Of a stretch of 64,000 bases of DNA, positions 22,676-33,885 are shown in pieces. The notes under the pieces were generated by a model, which did no database searches, was not told where the DNA came from, and saw only the letters and a list, made by a program, of their open reading frames with translations. This DNA comes from Daucus carota subsp. sativus (taxonomy: Eukaryota; Streptophyta; Magnoliopsida; Apiales; Apiaceae): contig NC_030385.2 in assembly GCF_001625215.2 (NCBI RefSeq), positions 45,719,598 through 45,783,597 on the forward strand, read 5' to 3'. The number at the start of each line of letters is the position of its first letter. The first letter of the stretch is position 1. The position numbers and the translations under genes are program-made.

Positions 22676-22719
22676 CTATCTAATTAACTTTTTTTTTGAA
22701 ACAACTATCTAATTAACTT
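22676..22719 (-). mobile_element. Minimal retroposed poly(A) tract with 15-bp TSD
   Basis: CTATCTAATTAACTT occurs at 22676-22690 and 22705-22719. The 14-base insert between them is a T-run ending in GAAACAA, that is TTGTTTC followed by poly(A) on the minus strand. Confidence 0.55.
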
Positions 22720-22840
22720 AGTCTAGACATCACAAAAGCATGGAATAATAATAATAACTTAATTAGAAAATACATGTGGGGTGAGAATCAGAATAGATTC
22801 TCTTTATTTTATTTTTTTCTTGAAAAAACCGTCAAATGAG

Positions 22841-22888
22841 ATTAATTGACCACCTTTTTTTTTTTTGAAATAGATATTAATTGACCAC
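22841..22888 (-). mobile_element. Minimal retroposed poly(A) tract with 13-bp TSD
   Basis: ATTAATTGACCAC occurs at 22841-22853 and 22876-22888, flanking a T-run ending GAAATAGAT. On the minus strand the insert is ATCTATTTC followed by poly(A). Confidence 0.55.
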
Positions 22889-22904
22889 TTCTTCTGAGAT
22901 TTGT

Positions 22905-22962
22905 AAGAACCGTGTTACTTTCTTTTTTTCTTTTTTTTTTTTTAAAGAAAGAACCGTGTTAC
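22905..22962 (-). mobile_element. Minimal retroposed poly(A) tract with 14-bp TSD
   Basis: AAGAACCGTGTTAC occurs at 22905-22918 and 22949-22962, flanking a pyrimidine tract that is mostly T. It is the third such insertion within 300 bp. Confidence 0.55.
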
Positions 22963-25435
22963 ATGAGATACAATCGCACAAATTCATTAAAATAATTGAC
23001 TAACGTCGACTTACCATGTCAAATTCACATCTTTCATGTACAGTTATAACTTATAAGTTATACTTTGATAAGTGATATAGATTATTAGATAACCTGCTCT
23101 GTGTTCTGCTACTGTACCATTATGTGTCATTATTGCCACTCCTTATTAAACAACGTATAATAAGCAACACATTATTGTTGTTTTTTAATCTGATGCTCAC
23201 ACATATTGCAAGAGTAGTATTTTTAGTTAAGCTGACTCTTAACTCACTGTTGGTTACTTTATCACCAACTACATTTTATTAAGAGAAATAAGTCATTACC
23301 TGCACTATTTGTGTTATTTTTTCGGTTCATAGAGGCGTGATTCGGACTATCAGCTCATTCAGCTGCACCTCTGAATTTGAGTTATTTATTAACTTGTTAT
23401 ATAAAATATATTTTTCTTGGATTACTTAGATTTTGAAAATAATAAAACTTACATGATTCCGTGACATTCCGACCAATCAACCCATCAATAAAAGAAAACT
23501 AATTTATTAAAAAGTAAAATAATGAAAACAAATCTAATTACAACAATTATGCATGATTGTAAATATAAGAATTGAAACTAATCGGTCAAATAGTTTGATA
23601 ATATGATATTTTAATTAAAATAAAATATAATCAATAAAACTGATATTTTTATAAAATTAATAAAAATTGATCAGATATTTTTTAATAAATCATAAATATT
23701 TAAAGCACCGCCAGATCTCGTTTATAATCTCTTTGCCAATGTTTAGTCTTTTGTTTGAGAAAAGTCTAAAGTACAAAACTAGATAATATGTCTTAATTTT
23801 TTTGTTCTAATTTTCTTTCCTAAAAAGATTGTTCACACTAAATTAATATAATAAATTATATATTAAATTTGATAATTTTTTAAAATTTTAATAGAATTTA
23901 AATTATATAAAACTAAACTATTGTATTCGAATGAGATATAGTCATAAATATATAATTTTAAAGGAGAACAAGAAAATGAGAAAAGAATATAATATACGAT
24001 CGGCACAACTAAAATTGATAAATTTTCTTAATTTTTTTGAGAGAAAAATACTTAAAATTGTATTAAAATTCATTCATCGAGATTCCGCGTGAAATATGCA
24101 AAGAGGAGATGAAATAGGAATATTCCAAGTATCTTAACAATTCAAAGTCAATTATGTTCGAAGCGTGAAATATGACAGAAGATTGCATGTTTAGTTTGGT
24201 AGGCCGTCTATCTTCTTTTGACTTCGCGGTTGATAAGGTGCCATAAATCTTGCAAATATATAAATTGTCCCATTATTCTTGCTCAATTATCGCCATAGTT
24301 TATCAATTAAGAATCTTCCAAGAATATTTGCTTGCTCAAGTGAATCAGTCCACATAAGAACCATTAAGGAAAGAGAAATTAAATATGATGTTTATAACTT
24401 TATTTGGGATGTGTAGTTTGGAATATCTCAAAATCTTTCATATAAGTTTTTGATATAATAGGATAGATATGGGAGAGATATGTACATAAATTTTATTTCT
24501 GATATTTTAATTTTTTTCTTAATTAACTGAAATCGGTAAGTTATATTTAAATTTTAATATATAGATTTCATAACTCAACCGAATATTATTTACCGATCTC
24601 TCAAATTCATACAAGCATAATCTTTATTTTTCATTCCACCCTTACATCATTAAACAATCCCAAATTATCCCGTTCTAGAGAGTGTACGAGAAAAAAAGAT
24701 AAAAGATCATTTTGCTTGGTAACAAATAAATCATATCCTTGACATTAAAATGAAATAATAATATATATTGTAAGAAATTTGAATTGAAGTAAAAATATAA
24801 TATTTTAAATAAAACGAGGGATATTGAGGGTGTTTGATAACATTACTTATCTGAGAAGAAAAATAGAAAACTATATATAATAACATGAATAGATAATGAT
24901 TATCTTTATATAACACATATTAAATTTAAATAATTAATGATTATCATTATATAACCACATGTTAAATTTCTTAAATATCTATATATGAAAATATACATAA
25001 ATGATTATAGACTTCCAAGTATAATTTCTGCAACAAAATTTGGCCAAACATCTCTAATACCATCTATAGCATCATACAAATTATTTTCTTTCACTTTTTT
25101 TTTATGACTCTTATCCAGGAAGCATAATAACAAAATTTAGAGGTTTTCAAAGACACCAAATCTGACAGACGAACTTTAGATATATTTGTGGGATCCATAA
25201 AAAGAGTATTCCAAACCCACTACACAGGCCAGGCATAATATGCACCGAATTTATACCGCATTTTTTGACATCTGGTATATCTAGTTATATATACACACAT
25301 GCACATAGTCGAAATTTGATAGCTTGACAATGTTATCACTATGGAACAGTGCAACACATTATTTTATTGCACTTCTCTCCTAGTGCTCCACGCCTACACC
25401 ACCGTCTGCTCCCTTAGTGCGTCTCGTCTCGTCGT

Positions 25436-25585
25436 ACATGATGCACGGACAGAAAACGATTGAAAACCCGAATTTGCAACTACGGTGAAACTTCTTATAC
25501 GGGGTTCAGAGTCGAACATGTGACAAGAAGATACAAATAACCTCTTTAACCAGCTGAAACAATCTTTGCAGGCTATTCCGAGCAT
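25436..25585 (-). mobile_element. Possible tRNA-derived SINE remnant
   Basis: On the minus strand the segment contains a box A-like run (TTCAGCTGGTTAAAGAGG) and, about 35 bp later, a box B-like run (TGTTCGACTCTGAACC). This resembles an RNA polymerase III promoter of tRNA type. I could not define target duplications or a poly(A) tail. Confidence 0.3.
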
Positions 25586-26029
25586 TTTTTTATTAAACAG
25601 TAATAGTTTGAGTTTTATATGACATGTAATTAATTTGGATGTTTAAAAATTTCTTTATGAGATTTTATATATTTATTCGTAATTCATGAAATTTTAAAAA
25701 TTTATGCTTATAATGAATTAAATATAATTTAAACTTTTGATTAAATATCACCCTAATTAAATCGACACCCCTAAATTCCATAAATTATTACTCTATCTTC
25801 CGACTCCGATCAGTTTGTTAGTTTAGTCAATCCACGAGTTCAGTCAAATCATTTGACGGAAGAAACACTGCAAGAACTTCAAAAACTAGAGAGTAGAGTC
25901 TTCTTCTGCCTGGTTTGAACAGGAATTATGAACGAGAATCCAAGATCAGTGCCTGAATTAAGAATTAATATTCCCTTATCAACCCAACATCAAATTATAA
26001 CCTCAAAATAAGTTAATCATCATACCGAA

Positions 26030-26077
26030 CCTTTTTCATGCTTTTTTATTTTTTTGTCACAGCCTTTTTCATGCTTT
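26030..26077 (-). mobile_element. Minimal retroposed poly(A) tract with 15-bp TSD
   Basis: CCTTTTTCATGCTTT occurs at 26030-26044 and 26063-26077. The insert on the minus strand reads CTGTGAC followed by an A-rich run. Confidence 0.5.
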
Positions 26078-26537
26078 CAATTAACTAATGTGCAGAACCC
26101 CTTTTTTCAGCTACAGACTGGTTTTACTAAAATCCTCTGTATTATGATCTAATAATAAATGATAATTTTTTTTTTTACATAAAATCTGACAAGCAGTATC
26201 ATAAAAATCAGAAATCAGATTTAAGAGAAATCTTTAGCTCAATCCTTATAAACATAATAGATCCCGTTACATATATGTCAAATTCATAAATTAAAAATGG
26301 ACCGTTACATATATTAATCTCAAAAATTAAAACATGACTCGAATACTGATCACCCATCAGTGTGTTGAATCTCACCTAAAGAACTCTGTGTACACACTCA
26401 CGAACAGAGAATTTAGAGAAACATCATTTCAATAACTCGAATACCCGAACATGTGCGGTTTTTAATGATTTGCCTCTCTGCGGGTGGACGGATGAAAAAT
26501 AAACAATAGTGTTAGTTTTGAAGATGAGATTTAGATC

Positions 26538-27225
26538 TGTTAGCCAATCTGTGCAAAAAACCAATATATGTGTTTGTGTGTGCGAAACAGAAGAAGAATG
26601 AAGGAGACAGATTAAACAGAAGGATATGAAGAAAATCCGAGTCCAGTGCGAAACTGTCTCCTTAAAGCGTATTCGCCTCCTCACCGTATTGGCGGAACGA
26701 AAGCTTCCCAGGATAAAACGGATTGCGATGTCGTTAACAAGAACGGCACCTTCGACGAGCTTGAATCGAGCAAGACACTATCACCAAAGAGAATTAGGTT
26801 GAGGTATTGAGAGAGAGAGGAGGATGTGTTTGATGATACAAAAACTCTCCAACCTATATGGGTATTTATAGGTGCAGAGAAACTTGTGCACTACTCTTTT
26901 CCATAATCAATTATCATTAATTACGGAATCGGTGTAAAACTTGCACGCCACACTATTCCATAAATAATATGAAACAGAATCAATTAAATATTTGCAAGTT
27001 ATTATATCCCATATATAATCTGAAGCAGAATCAGATTAAATATACCAAGATATACACCATATCAATTAATCTGAAACAAAATCAAATTAATTTATGCCAT
27101 AATATTTGAGCCAAATTCCATTGGAAATAAATAATTTCCATTATTAAGAAGATATCATCATATCTCACACATAATGCTCGAAATATTATTTACCAATATG
27201 GGACTTATACCCATATTTTCCAACA
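26538..27225 (-). repeat. 3' LTR of the copia element
   Basis: 688 bp, bounded by the polypurine tract on its 5' side (minus strand) and the AGATC duplication outside. Near-identical to the LTR at 32219-32906. By-eye differences include a TTGG/TGTG pair near 26690 and single changes near 26699, 26757, 26773 and 27120. Confidence 0.95.
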
Positions 27226-27234
27226 ATCCCCCAC
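27226..27234 (-). promoter_or_regulatory. Polypurine tract of the copia element
   Basis: Minus-strand GTGGGGGAT lies immediately before the TGTTGG start of the 3' LTR, the expected site of plus-strand priming. Confidence 0.8.
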
Positions 27235-27861
27235 ATGGGTGAGATTGGTGATCTTAGTAGTAGCACACACCAGACAGACAGACAGACTGACAGACAGACA
27301 CAAGGTTTGACTTGGTGATAGTTTTCTTCGATCAGATATAGCATACGACAGGTAGAGAATGCTCTTTGAACCTTCGCTTGAGTAAGTATACCGACTTTAC
27401 TGGTAGACAGTGGACGTGCTTGTCCTTGAACTGTTCGACCGTTTGTGTAAACGATGATATACTTATCACTATACCCTTTCTGACTCGTTCAGCTCTCATG
27501 AGTATGTCCATTTTGGCCACGGAACATCGTCCTGGTTCTGCGGGAGTTTCTAAAGAATTGTGCCTCGCAATTCTCCTTTGAAGCGGCCCCACTTCTCTCC
27601 TACATAGGTGATCTTTATCTTATAAAGTAACCCGCGTTTACTCAACTGAATTCCATGCGTGTACCACTCCATGTATTCACCAAAAGATCATTAAAAGCTC
27701 AAGGCTTAACCTCGTACTTTACGGGTCTCACTGTTTATTCATCATAGGAACAGGCCAGGGGTTACCCCCACAATGATTAGGTTATCATGATTTAGTTGTC
27801 CCATTGAACCAAGTTCTTGGGATCTCCAGTCAGCAATGGTTGGGTGTCCACCATGATGCCT

Positions 27862-30800
27862 TTAAGCGATAGGCTTAAGACCCATTCCTCTCGATGATCT
27901 CTCAACCACTTCTCTTGGTAACCCTTTGGTTAGCGGATCCGCAATATTATCCTTTGACGGTATATAGTCAATAGTGATAATTCCGGTTGAGATTAATTGT
28001 CTAATGGAACTATGTCGTCGTCGTATATGACGTGACTTCCCATTATACATTGTGCTCTGTGCTCTGCCAATAGCGGATTGACTATCACAGTGTATCCCTA
28101 TTGCAGTCACAGGCCTTGGCCATCTTGGAATATCCTCCAGAAATTGGCGTAGATATTCAGCCTCCTCAGCGCATTTATCTAAAGCCACGAACTCAGCTTC
28201 CATAGTGGAATGAGTTATAACCGTTTGCTTGGAGGATTTCCATGATACTGCCGCTCCAGCTAGTGTAAACATGTAGCCACTCGTAGACTTTAGTGCCTTC
28301 TTGCTAGATATCCAGTTAGCGTCAGTATATCCTTCTAATACTGCTGGGTATCTGCCATAGTGCAATCCATAGTCTCGAGTTCCCCTTAGGTACCTTAGTA
28401 CCCTTATGATCGCTTTCCAGTGATCATCTCCAGGATTACTCGTGAACCTACTCAACTTGCTAATTGAGTACGCAATGTCTGGTCTTGTACAACTCATTAA
28501 GTACATCAGACTTCCAATTATCCTAGAGTACTCCAACTGAGAGACCCCCTCACCTTTATTCTTGGATAGATGTAAAGTCATATCCACAGGTGTCCTAGCT
28601 TTCTCAGTATCATCCTTAAGAAACCTCTCAAGGATATTGTCAACGTAATGAGGTTGACTTAGTGCGAGACCCTCTGATGTTCTAGAAATTTGGATTCCTA
28701 GAATTACATTTGCCAGTCCCATGTCTTTCATGTCAAATCTTGATTTTAACATGTCCTTTGTGGATTTGATCACTTTATCATTGCTTCCGGCAATAAATAG
28801 ATCATCCACATACAATGTCATCATGACATAACCGCTCTCGTCATCCTTGTAATAGGCACAGCTATCGCATTCGTTGATCTTGAAGTTGTGTGCTAACACG
28901 ACCTCATCAAATTTCTCATGCCATTTCATAGGCGCTTGCTTCAAACCATATAGTGATTTCACCAATTTACATACTTTCCTTCCTTGCCCAGGGACAACAA
29001 ACCCTTCAGGTTGTTCCATATAGATTTCCTCATCTATATCCCCATTTAGAAAAGCTGTTTTCACATCCATCTGATGTACTGTTAAGTTTCGCATCGCAGC
29101 GATTGCAAACATCATCCTTATGGACGTGATTCTCGTCACAGGAGAATACGTATCAAAGTAATCAAGGCCTTTCTGCTGCTTGTATCCTTTGATTACAAGT
29201 CTGGCCTTATACTTATCAATGGTTCCGTCAGGTTTCAATTTCTTTTTGAAAACCCATTTGCTGCCTAGTGCTTTACAACCAGGTGGCAAGTCCACTAATT
29301 CCCAAGTGTGATTCTGTAGAATAGAATCAATTTCGCTTTTGATGGTCTCTTTCCACATAGGTCCATCAGGTGAGGTGACCGCTTCCTTATAGGTTTTCGG
29401 ATCACCTTCTTCGAGTAAATAGGTCATGAAGTCAGACCCAAAGGATTTCTCCGTTCGTTGTCTTTTGCTCCTCCTTACAACCCTCACATTTTCGTCTTCA
29501 CTTTCATCATTTTCATTTTCATCACCTACAGATTCATGAGTTCGTTTAGACGTCGTAGGGTGCTCGTTTCTTGGATTACAAGAAAACGTAGTCTCAAAGA
29601 ATGAGGCATTTCTTGATTCCATGATCGTATTCTTTTGAATTTCAGGATTCTTAGAATCATACACAAGAAACCGATATGCTGTACTACGAGGAGGATATCC
29701 GATGAAGATACAATCCACGGTTTTCAGACCAATCTTCACCTTCTTAGGTGTAGGGATCAGTACCTTAGCAAGGCACCCCCATACTTTCAGGTGTTTGTAA
29801 CTCGGTTTCTTTTTCTCCCACATTTCATAAGGACTCACATCCTTATTCTTGCGCATCGTAATATTTAAAATATTATTTGCGCTTAAGATGGCTTCCCCCC
29901 ACATTGATTGCGGAAGTCCAGAGCTCAGCAACATCGCATTCATCATCTCCTTGAGAGTGCGATTCTTCCTCTCAGCCACTCCATTTGACTGAGGGGAGTA
30001 TGGTGCAGTGACCTCATGAATAATACCATGTTGTGAACAGAATTCCCCAAAAGGTTCAACATATTCACCTCCACGATCGCTACGAATCCTTTTGATTTTC
30101 TCAGTCTGTTGTCTCTCGACTTCTTCCTTATAGATTTTAAATTTATCTATAGCTTCATCTTTGCTTTTCAGCAAATATACATAGCAGTATTTTGTACAAT
30201 CATCTATGAATGTAATAAAATACTTGTTTCCTCTTCTTGTTGGAGCGAATTTTAAATCACATATATCGCTATGTATTAGGTCTAGCACCTTGGTGTTTCT
30301 TTCCACACGCTTAAAAGATGATCTCGTTAATTTTGCCTCAACACAAGTTTCACACTTGTGTTTTGAATCGATAGTCAATTTTGGTATGTATTCTTTTGCA
30401 CTTAATCTTCGTAAAGTGTCATAATTCACATGTCCTAATCTAGCATGCCATAAATTAGGAGACTCAAGCAAGTAAGCAGAAGAATTCTTCATTTCATTAT
30501 TGTCCTTAACGGACATTACATTGAGCTTAAACAGCCCATCACTAGCATAGCCCTTGCCTACAAACATACCACTCTTAGACAAAACAACTTTATCTGACTC
30601 TATTACAATGCGAAAGCCATGTTTACTCAACAAAGAACCAGACACAAGGTTCTTGCGAATATCAGGCACATAAAGTACATTCTTCAAAGTCAGATTCTTC
30701 CCAGAGGTCATCTTCAGAATCACCGTGCCTTCCCCTTCAATGGTAGAAGTCGCAGAGTTTCCCATGTAGAGCTTCTCACCAGCATCAGAAGCTACAAGGC

Positions 30801-32184
30801 TAGAGAAAGTCGCCTTGTCGGAGCAAATATGCCTAGATGCTCCTGTGTCAATCCACCATTCTCGCGGATTAGATCCAACCAGGTTCACCTCAGAGACCGT
30901 AGCACAGAGGTCTATGTCAGACATGTCCTTTGAGATACTGTCCACCATATTTGCTTCCTTCTTCTTGTTGTTCTTCTTAGGCTTCCTGCAGTCAGCAGAC
31001 CTATGACCAACTTTATCACAGTTGAAGCACTTTCCTTGGAACTTCGAAGGCTTCGAAACTCCTCCTTTAGGTGCCAGTTTATCCCCTTTCCCGGAACTGG
31101 TCTTCTTGGACTTGAAGCTTTGTGCATGCTCCACCATATTTGCCTTTTCACCGGCAATAGGCTTCTTTCCGGATCCCCTGTTATTTTCTTCAATGCGAAG
31201 TCTAACAATCAGATCCTCCATATTCATCTCCTTTCGCTTATGCTTAAGGTAGTTCTGGAAATCTTTCCAACCAGGAGGCAGCTTTTCTATCACAGCGGCA
31301 ACTTGGAAAGATTCCGTGAGACCCATCCGCTCGGCATGCATCTCATGAATAATCAGCTGCAATTCTTGCACCTGACTGTCAACAGTCTTGGAATCCACCA
31401 TCTTGTAGTCAAGAAAGCGTCCAACAATCCACTTCTTGGCACCGGCATCTTCGGTTTTATACTTACGGTCAAGTGATTCCCATAAGTCCTTAGATGTTAC
31501 CTTCGAACTGTATACATCATACAGCGGGCCAGTCAAACCATTAAGCACATAGTTCCGACAGATATAGTCGGAGTGCTTCCATGCATCAACAGCAAACACC
31601 GCCTGCGTATCGCTCTCAGCAGTGAGCATAGGTGTCTCTTCCCTTAGATAGCGAGATAAATTCAGCGTGGTCAGGTAGAACAACATCTTCTGCTGCCACT
31701 GTTTGAAGTTCGTTCCGTTGAACTTTTCCGGCCTTTCAGCGTGAGCAGTAGGCACATGAGGCATAGCTGGCGCAAAGGGCGCAACTGGCGCAACAGGCGC
31801 TGTATGCACAGCAGTCACAATCGGCGGAGTAACATGTCCTGCCGGATTGAGTGGAACACTGAACTGACCAAAGGTCATCTGTCCCGCAGAACCATAGCCC
31901 AGAGGCGTAGGCCCAGAACCATAGCCCGAAGGCGTAGGCCCAAAACCATAGCCCGCAGGCGTAGGCCCAGAACCGTAGCCCGCAGGCGTAGGCCCAGAAA
32001 CAGGTGGCACACCCTCATCTGGATTAACCAGTGCGTTGGGGTTAGCCTGCAACTGCTGTGTCTGATCCCCATCTGGATTAACCAGTGCGTTGGGATCAAC
32101 AGCCGTACCGCTCGTGGGAATTGCTCCATTAATATTCTCAATTAAGTCTGTTTTTCCAACACGCAAACAAACCAAGTCAATCAC
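27862..32184 (-). CDS. Copia gag-pol polyprotein
   Basis: One uninterrupted frame of about 1440 codons. In order: a Pro/Gly-rich N-terminus with four GPTPAGYGS-like repeats (residues 64-98), a UBN2-type gag domain (RPEKFNGTNFKQWQQ), a CCHC zinc knuckle (CFNCDKVGHRSADC), aspartic protease (WWIDTGAS), GAG-pre-integrase (LWHARLGHVNYDTL), integrase (HSDICD, FITFIDD, SPQSNGVAERKNRT), reverse transcriptase (KARLVIKGYKQ, YVDDLFIAG), and RNase H (GYTDANW, STMEAEF, KDNIADPLTKG). Domain order integrase before RT is copia. The catalytic motifs listed are intact. The frame opens at a GTG-containing stretch; the first in-frame ATG is at codon 103, downstream of the repeats but before the gag domain, so the true start or any leader splicing is uncertain. 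Confidence 0.95.
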   Translation of the reverse strand: MIDLVCLRVGKTDLIENINGAIPTSGTAVDPNALVNPDGDQTQQLQANPNALVNPDEGVPPVSGPTPAGYGSGPTPAGYGFGPTPSGYGSGPTPLGYGSAGQMTFGQFSVPLNPAGHVTPPIVTAVHTAPVAPVAPFAPAMPHVPTAHAERPEKFNGTNFKQWQQKMLFYLTTLNLSRYLREETPMLTAESDTQAVFAVDAWKHSDYICRNYVLNGLTGPLYDVYSSKVTSKDLWESLDRKYKTEDAGAKKWIVGRFLDYKMVDSKTVDSQVQELQLIIHEMHAERMGLTESFQVAAVIEKLPPGWKDFQNYLKHKRKEMNMEDLIVRLRIEENNRGSGKKPIAGEKANMVEHAQSFKSKKTSSGKGDKLAPKGGVSKPSKFQGKCFNCDKVGHRSADCRKPKKNNKKKEANMVDSISKDMSDIDLCATVSEVNLVGSNPREWWIDTGASRHICSDKATFSSLVASDAGEKLYMGNSATSTIEGEGTVILKMTSGKNLTLKNVLYVPDIRKNLVSGSLLSKHGFRIVIESDKVVLSKSGMFVGKGYASDGLFKLNVMSVKDNNEMKNSSAYLLESPNLWHARLGHVNYDTLRRLSAKEYIPKLTIDSKHKCETCVEAKLTRSSFKRVERNTKVLDLIHSDICDLKFAPTRRGNKYFITFIDDCTKYCYVYLLKSKDEAIDKFKIYKEEVERQQTEKIKRIRSDRGGEYVEPFGEFCSQHGIIHEVTAPYSPQSNGVAERKNRTLKEMMNAMLLSSGLPQSMWGEAILSANNILNITMRKNKDVSPYEMWEKKKPSYKHLKVWGCLAKVLIPTPKKVKIGLKTVDCIFIGYPPRSTAYRFLVYDSKNPEIQKNTIMESRNASFFETTFSCNPRNEHPTTSKRTHESVGDENENDESEDENVRVVRRSKRQRTEKSFGSDFMTYLLEEGDPKTYKEAVTSPDGPMWKETIKSEIDSILQNHTWELVDLPPGCKALGSKWVFKKKLKPDGTIDKYKARLVIKGYKQQKGLDYFDTYSPVTRITSIRMMFAIAAMRNLTVHQMDVKTAFLNGDIDEEIYMEQPEGFVVPGQGRKVCKLVKSLYGLKQAPMKWHEKFDEVVLAHNFKINECDSCAYYKDDESGYVMMTLYVDDLFIAGSNDKVIKSTKDMLKSRFDMKDMGLANVILGIQISRTSEGLALSQPHYVDNILERFLKDDTEKARTPVDMTLHLSKNKGEGVSQLEYSRIIGSLMYLMSCTRPDIAYSISKLSRFTSNPGDDHWKAIIRVLRYLRGTRDYGLHYGRYPAVLEGYTDANWISSKKALKSTSGYMFTLAGAAVSWKSSKQTVITHSTMEAEFVALDKCAEEAEYLRQFLEDIPRWPRPVTAIGIHCDSQSAIGRAQSTMYNGKSRHIRRRHSSIRQLISTGIITIDYIPSKDNIADPLTKGLPREVVERSSRGMGLKPIA

Positions 32185-32218
32185 AGATGTAGAACAGATG
32201 TATAATACGCTTTAAGAT

Positions 32219-32906
32219 TGTTAGCCAATCTGTGCAAAAAACCAATATATGTGTTTGTGTGTGCGAAACAGAAGAAGAATGAAGGAGACAGATTAAACAG
32301 AAGGATATGAAGAAAATCCGAGTCCAGTGCGAAACTGTCTCCTTAAAGCGTATTCGCCTCCTCACCGTATGTGCGGAACAAAAGCTTCCCAGGATAAAAC
32401 GGATTGCGATGTCGTTAACAAGAACGGCACCTTCGGCGAGCTTGAATCGAGCAAGAGACTATCACCAAAGAGAATTAGGTTGAGGTATTGAGAGAGAGAG
32501 GAGGATGTGTTTGATGATACAAAAACTCTCCAACCTATATGGGTATTTATAGGTGCAGAGAAACTTGTGCACTACTCTTTTCCATAATCAATTATCATTA
32601 ATTACGGAATCGGTGTAAAACTTGCACGCCACACTATTCCATAAATAATATGAAACAGAATCAATTAAATATTTGCAAGTTATTATATCCCATATATAAT
32701 CTGAAGCAGAATCAGATTAAATATACCAAGATATACACCATATCAATTAATCTGAAACAAAATCAAATTAATTTATGCCATAATATTTGAGCCAAATTCC
32801 ACTGGAAATAAATAATTTCCATTATTAAGAAGATATCATCATATCTCACACATAATGCTCGAAATATTATTTACCAATATGGGACTTATACCCATATTTT
32901 CCAACA
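32219..32906 (-). repeat. 5' LTR of the copia element
   Basis: 688 bp, the upstream LTR relative to the minus-strand gag-pol frame. It starts TGTTGGAAAATATGGG on the minus strand at 32906 and ends GGCTAACA at 32219. It should contain the element's promoter. Confidence 0.95.
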
Positions 32907-32911
32907 AGATC

Positions 32912-33885
32912 CACACAAACCGCAAAATCTAACATGCAATGTTGCGTTCACCTGAAATTATTCAAAAATCAATACCAAGTGGTATCCTCACACATGTACG
33001 ATCCACGTTGATTTATATAATGCGAATCTCACTGCTTCACAAAAGTTTGTTCTATCTATATTTTCTGCAGGCATGGATAAAATTTGAGACTTGGCCCGTA
33101 CGAGTAAATAGTCTTTGGGTTTTAGCTTTCAATGGAACATCCCAAAACAAAATCTTTTAGCAATCAACTTTGTTCGTTGCTATATTGGGCCTGATAACAG
33201 CCCAGGTAGCATATCAGATCTAACATTCAAAATTTTGCTTCTTCTAAATTTACATAATTCTTCTATATATAATTCTAATCTAATCAAAGTAAACACATGT
33301 TATATTTCGTCCGACAAATATTGTTTTACCACTTATCGTCGCTCTTATAAGAAAAGACGAATCAAACTCGAGCTATCCTCGTAATGTAAATACAATTAAG
33401 TTAATTTATAATAATATTTAAAATTTTATAAATATTAAAAATATAATTATAATTACATACTCTAGTCAAACACTTGGACCAAACCCATGTTGCACATAAT
33501 TTACTTTCAGTGAAATCATAGTGCTAATTTATGCTCTGCTTAATAATGATAGCATTCATGATGGTAGCCTAATTATAAATGCATAGAAACTAATTAAAGC
33601 ATTTTCCCTAATAAAAATAGTGCCATTAAAGGTAGAAAAATAATTTCAATGGAGGAAGAAAAAGGAGGAGCAAAAGCACTAGCATTGGTCCCATATCATG
33701 TCTCCTTAATTAGCATTTAGCAGCCCCATTACTTTGATTAATTTCCATCTTTCACCATCTCTCTCCTCTCTTCAATTATTCCTAAATTAATCTTCTCTTA
33801 ATCATCCTAATCACTACTTCTTCCTAGCTTGTTTTGCCAACAAAGTGAAGTGATTAAGAAATTTTAATTATAATTATTATATATC
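32912..33885. other. Intergenic DNA and LSH promoter/leader
   Basis: No coding sequence recognised. The last 200 bp before the LSH ATG are pyrimidine-rich (CTCTCTCCTCTCTTC near 33765) as in plant leaders. The upstream boundary is the TSD of the copia insertion, about 970 bp from the ATG. Confidence 0.55.

Larger units (their letters stand above)
21241..26532. other. Gene-free AT-rich intergenic DNA
   Basis: About 5.3 kb with no frame that resembles a known protein or a spliced gene. It holds several minimal poly(T) insertions (22676-22962 and 26030-26077) and a possible tRNA-derived SINE remnant near 25440-25585. The rest is AT-rich and probably decayed repeats. Confidence 0.6.
26538..32906 (-). 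mobile_element. Complete Ty1-copia LTR retrotransposon
   Basis: 6369 bp, flanked by a perfect 5-bp target duplication AGATC (26533-26537 and 32907-32911). Two 688-bp LTRs (26538-27225 and 32219-32906) begin TGTTGG and end TAACA on the coding (minus) strand. They differ at only about six positions by eye, so the insertion is young. A polypurine tract (GTGGGGGAT) abuts the 3' LTR at 27226-27234. One frame of about 1440 codons covers gag to RNase H. No TGG-initiated tRNA primer-binding site is visible directly after the 5' LTR. The target is gene-free DNA upstream of the LSH gene. Confidence 0.97.

Noticed and set aside
27332..27592. An 86-codon minus-strand frame between the copia RNase H and the 3' LTR, considered as a possible extra (env-like) gene
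   Set aside because: No signal peptide, membrane segment or family motif. The polypurine tract and untranslated region are expected here.
31003..31476. A 157-codon plus-strand frame opposite the copia gag region
   Set aside because: Antisense shadow of the gag coding sequence, without its own features.
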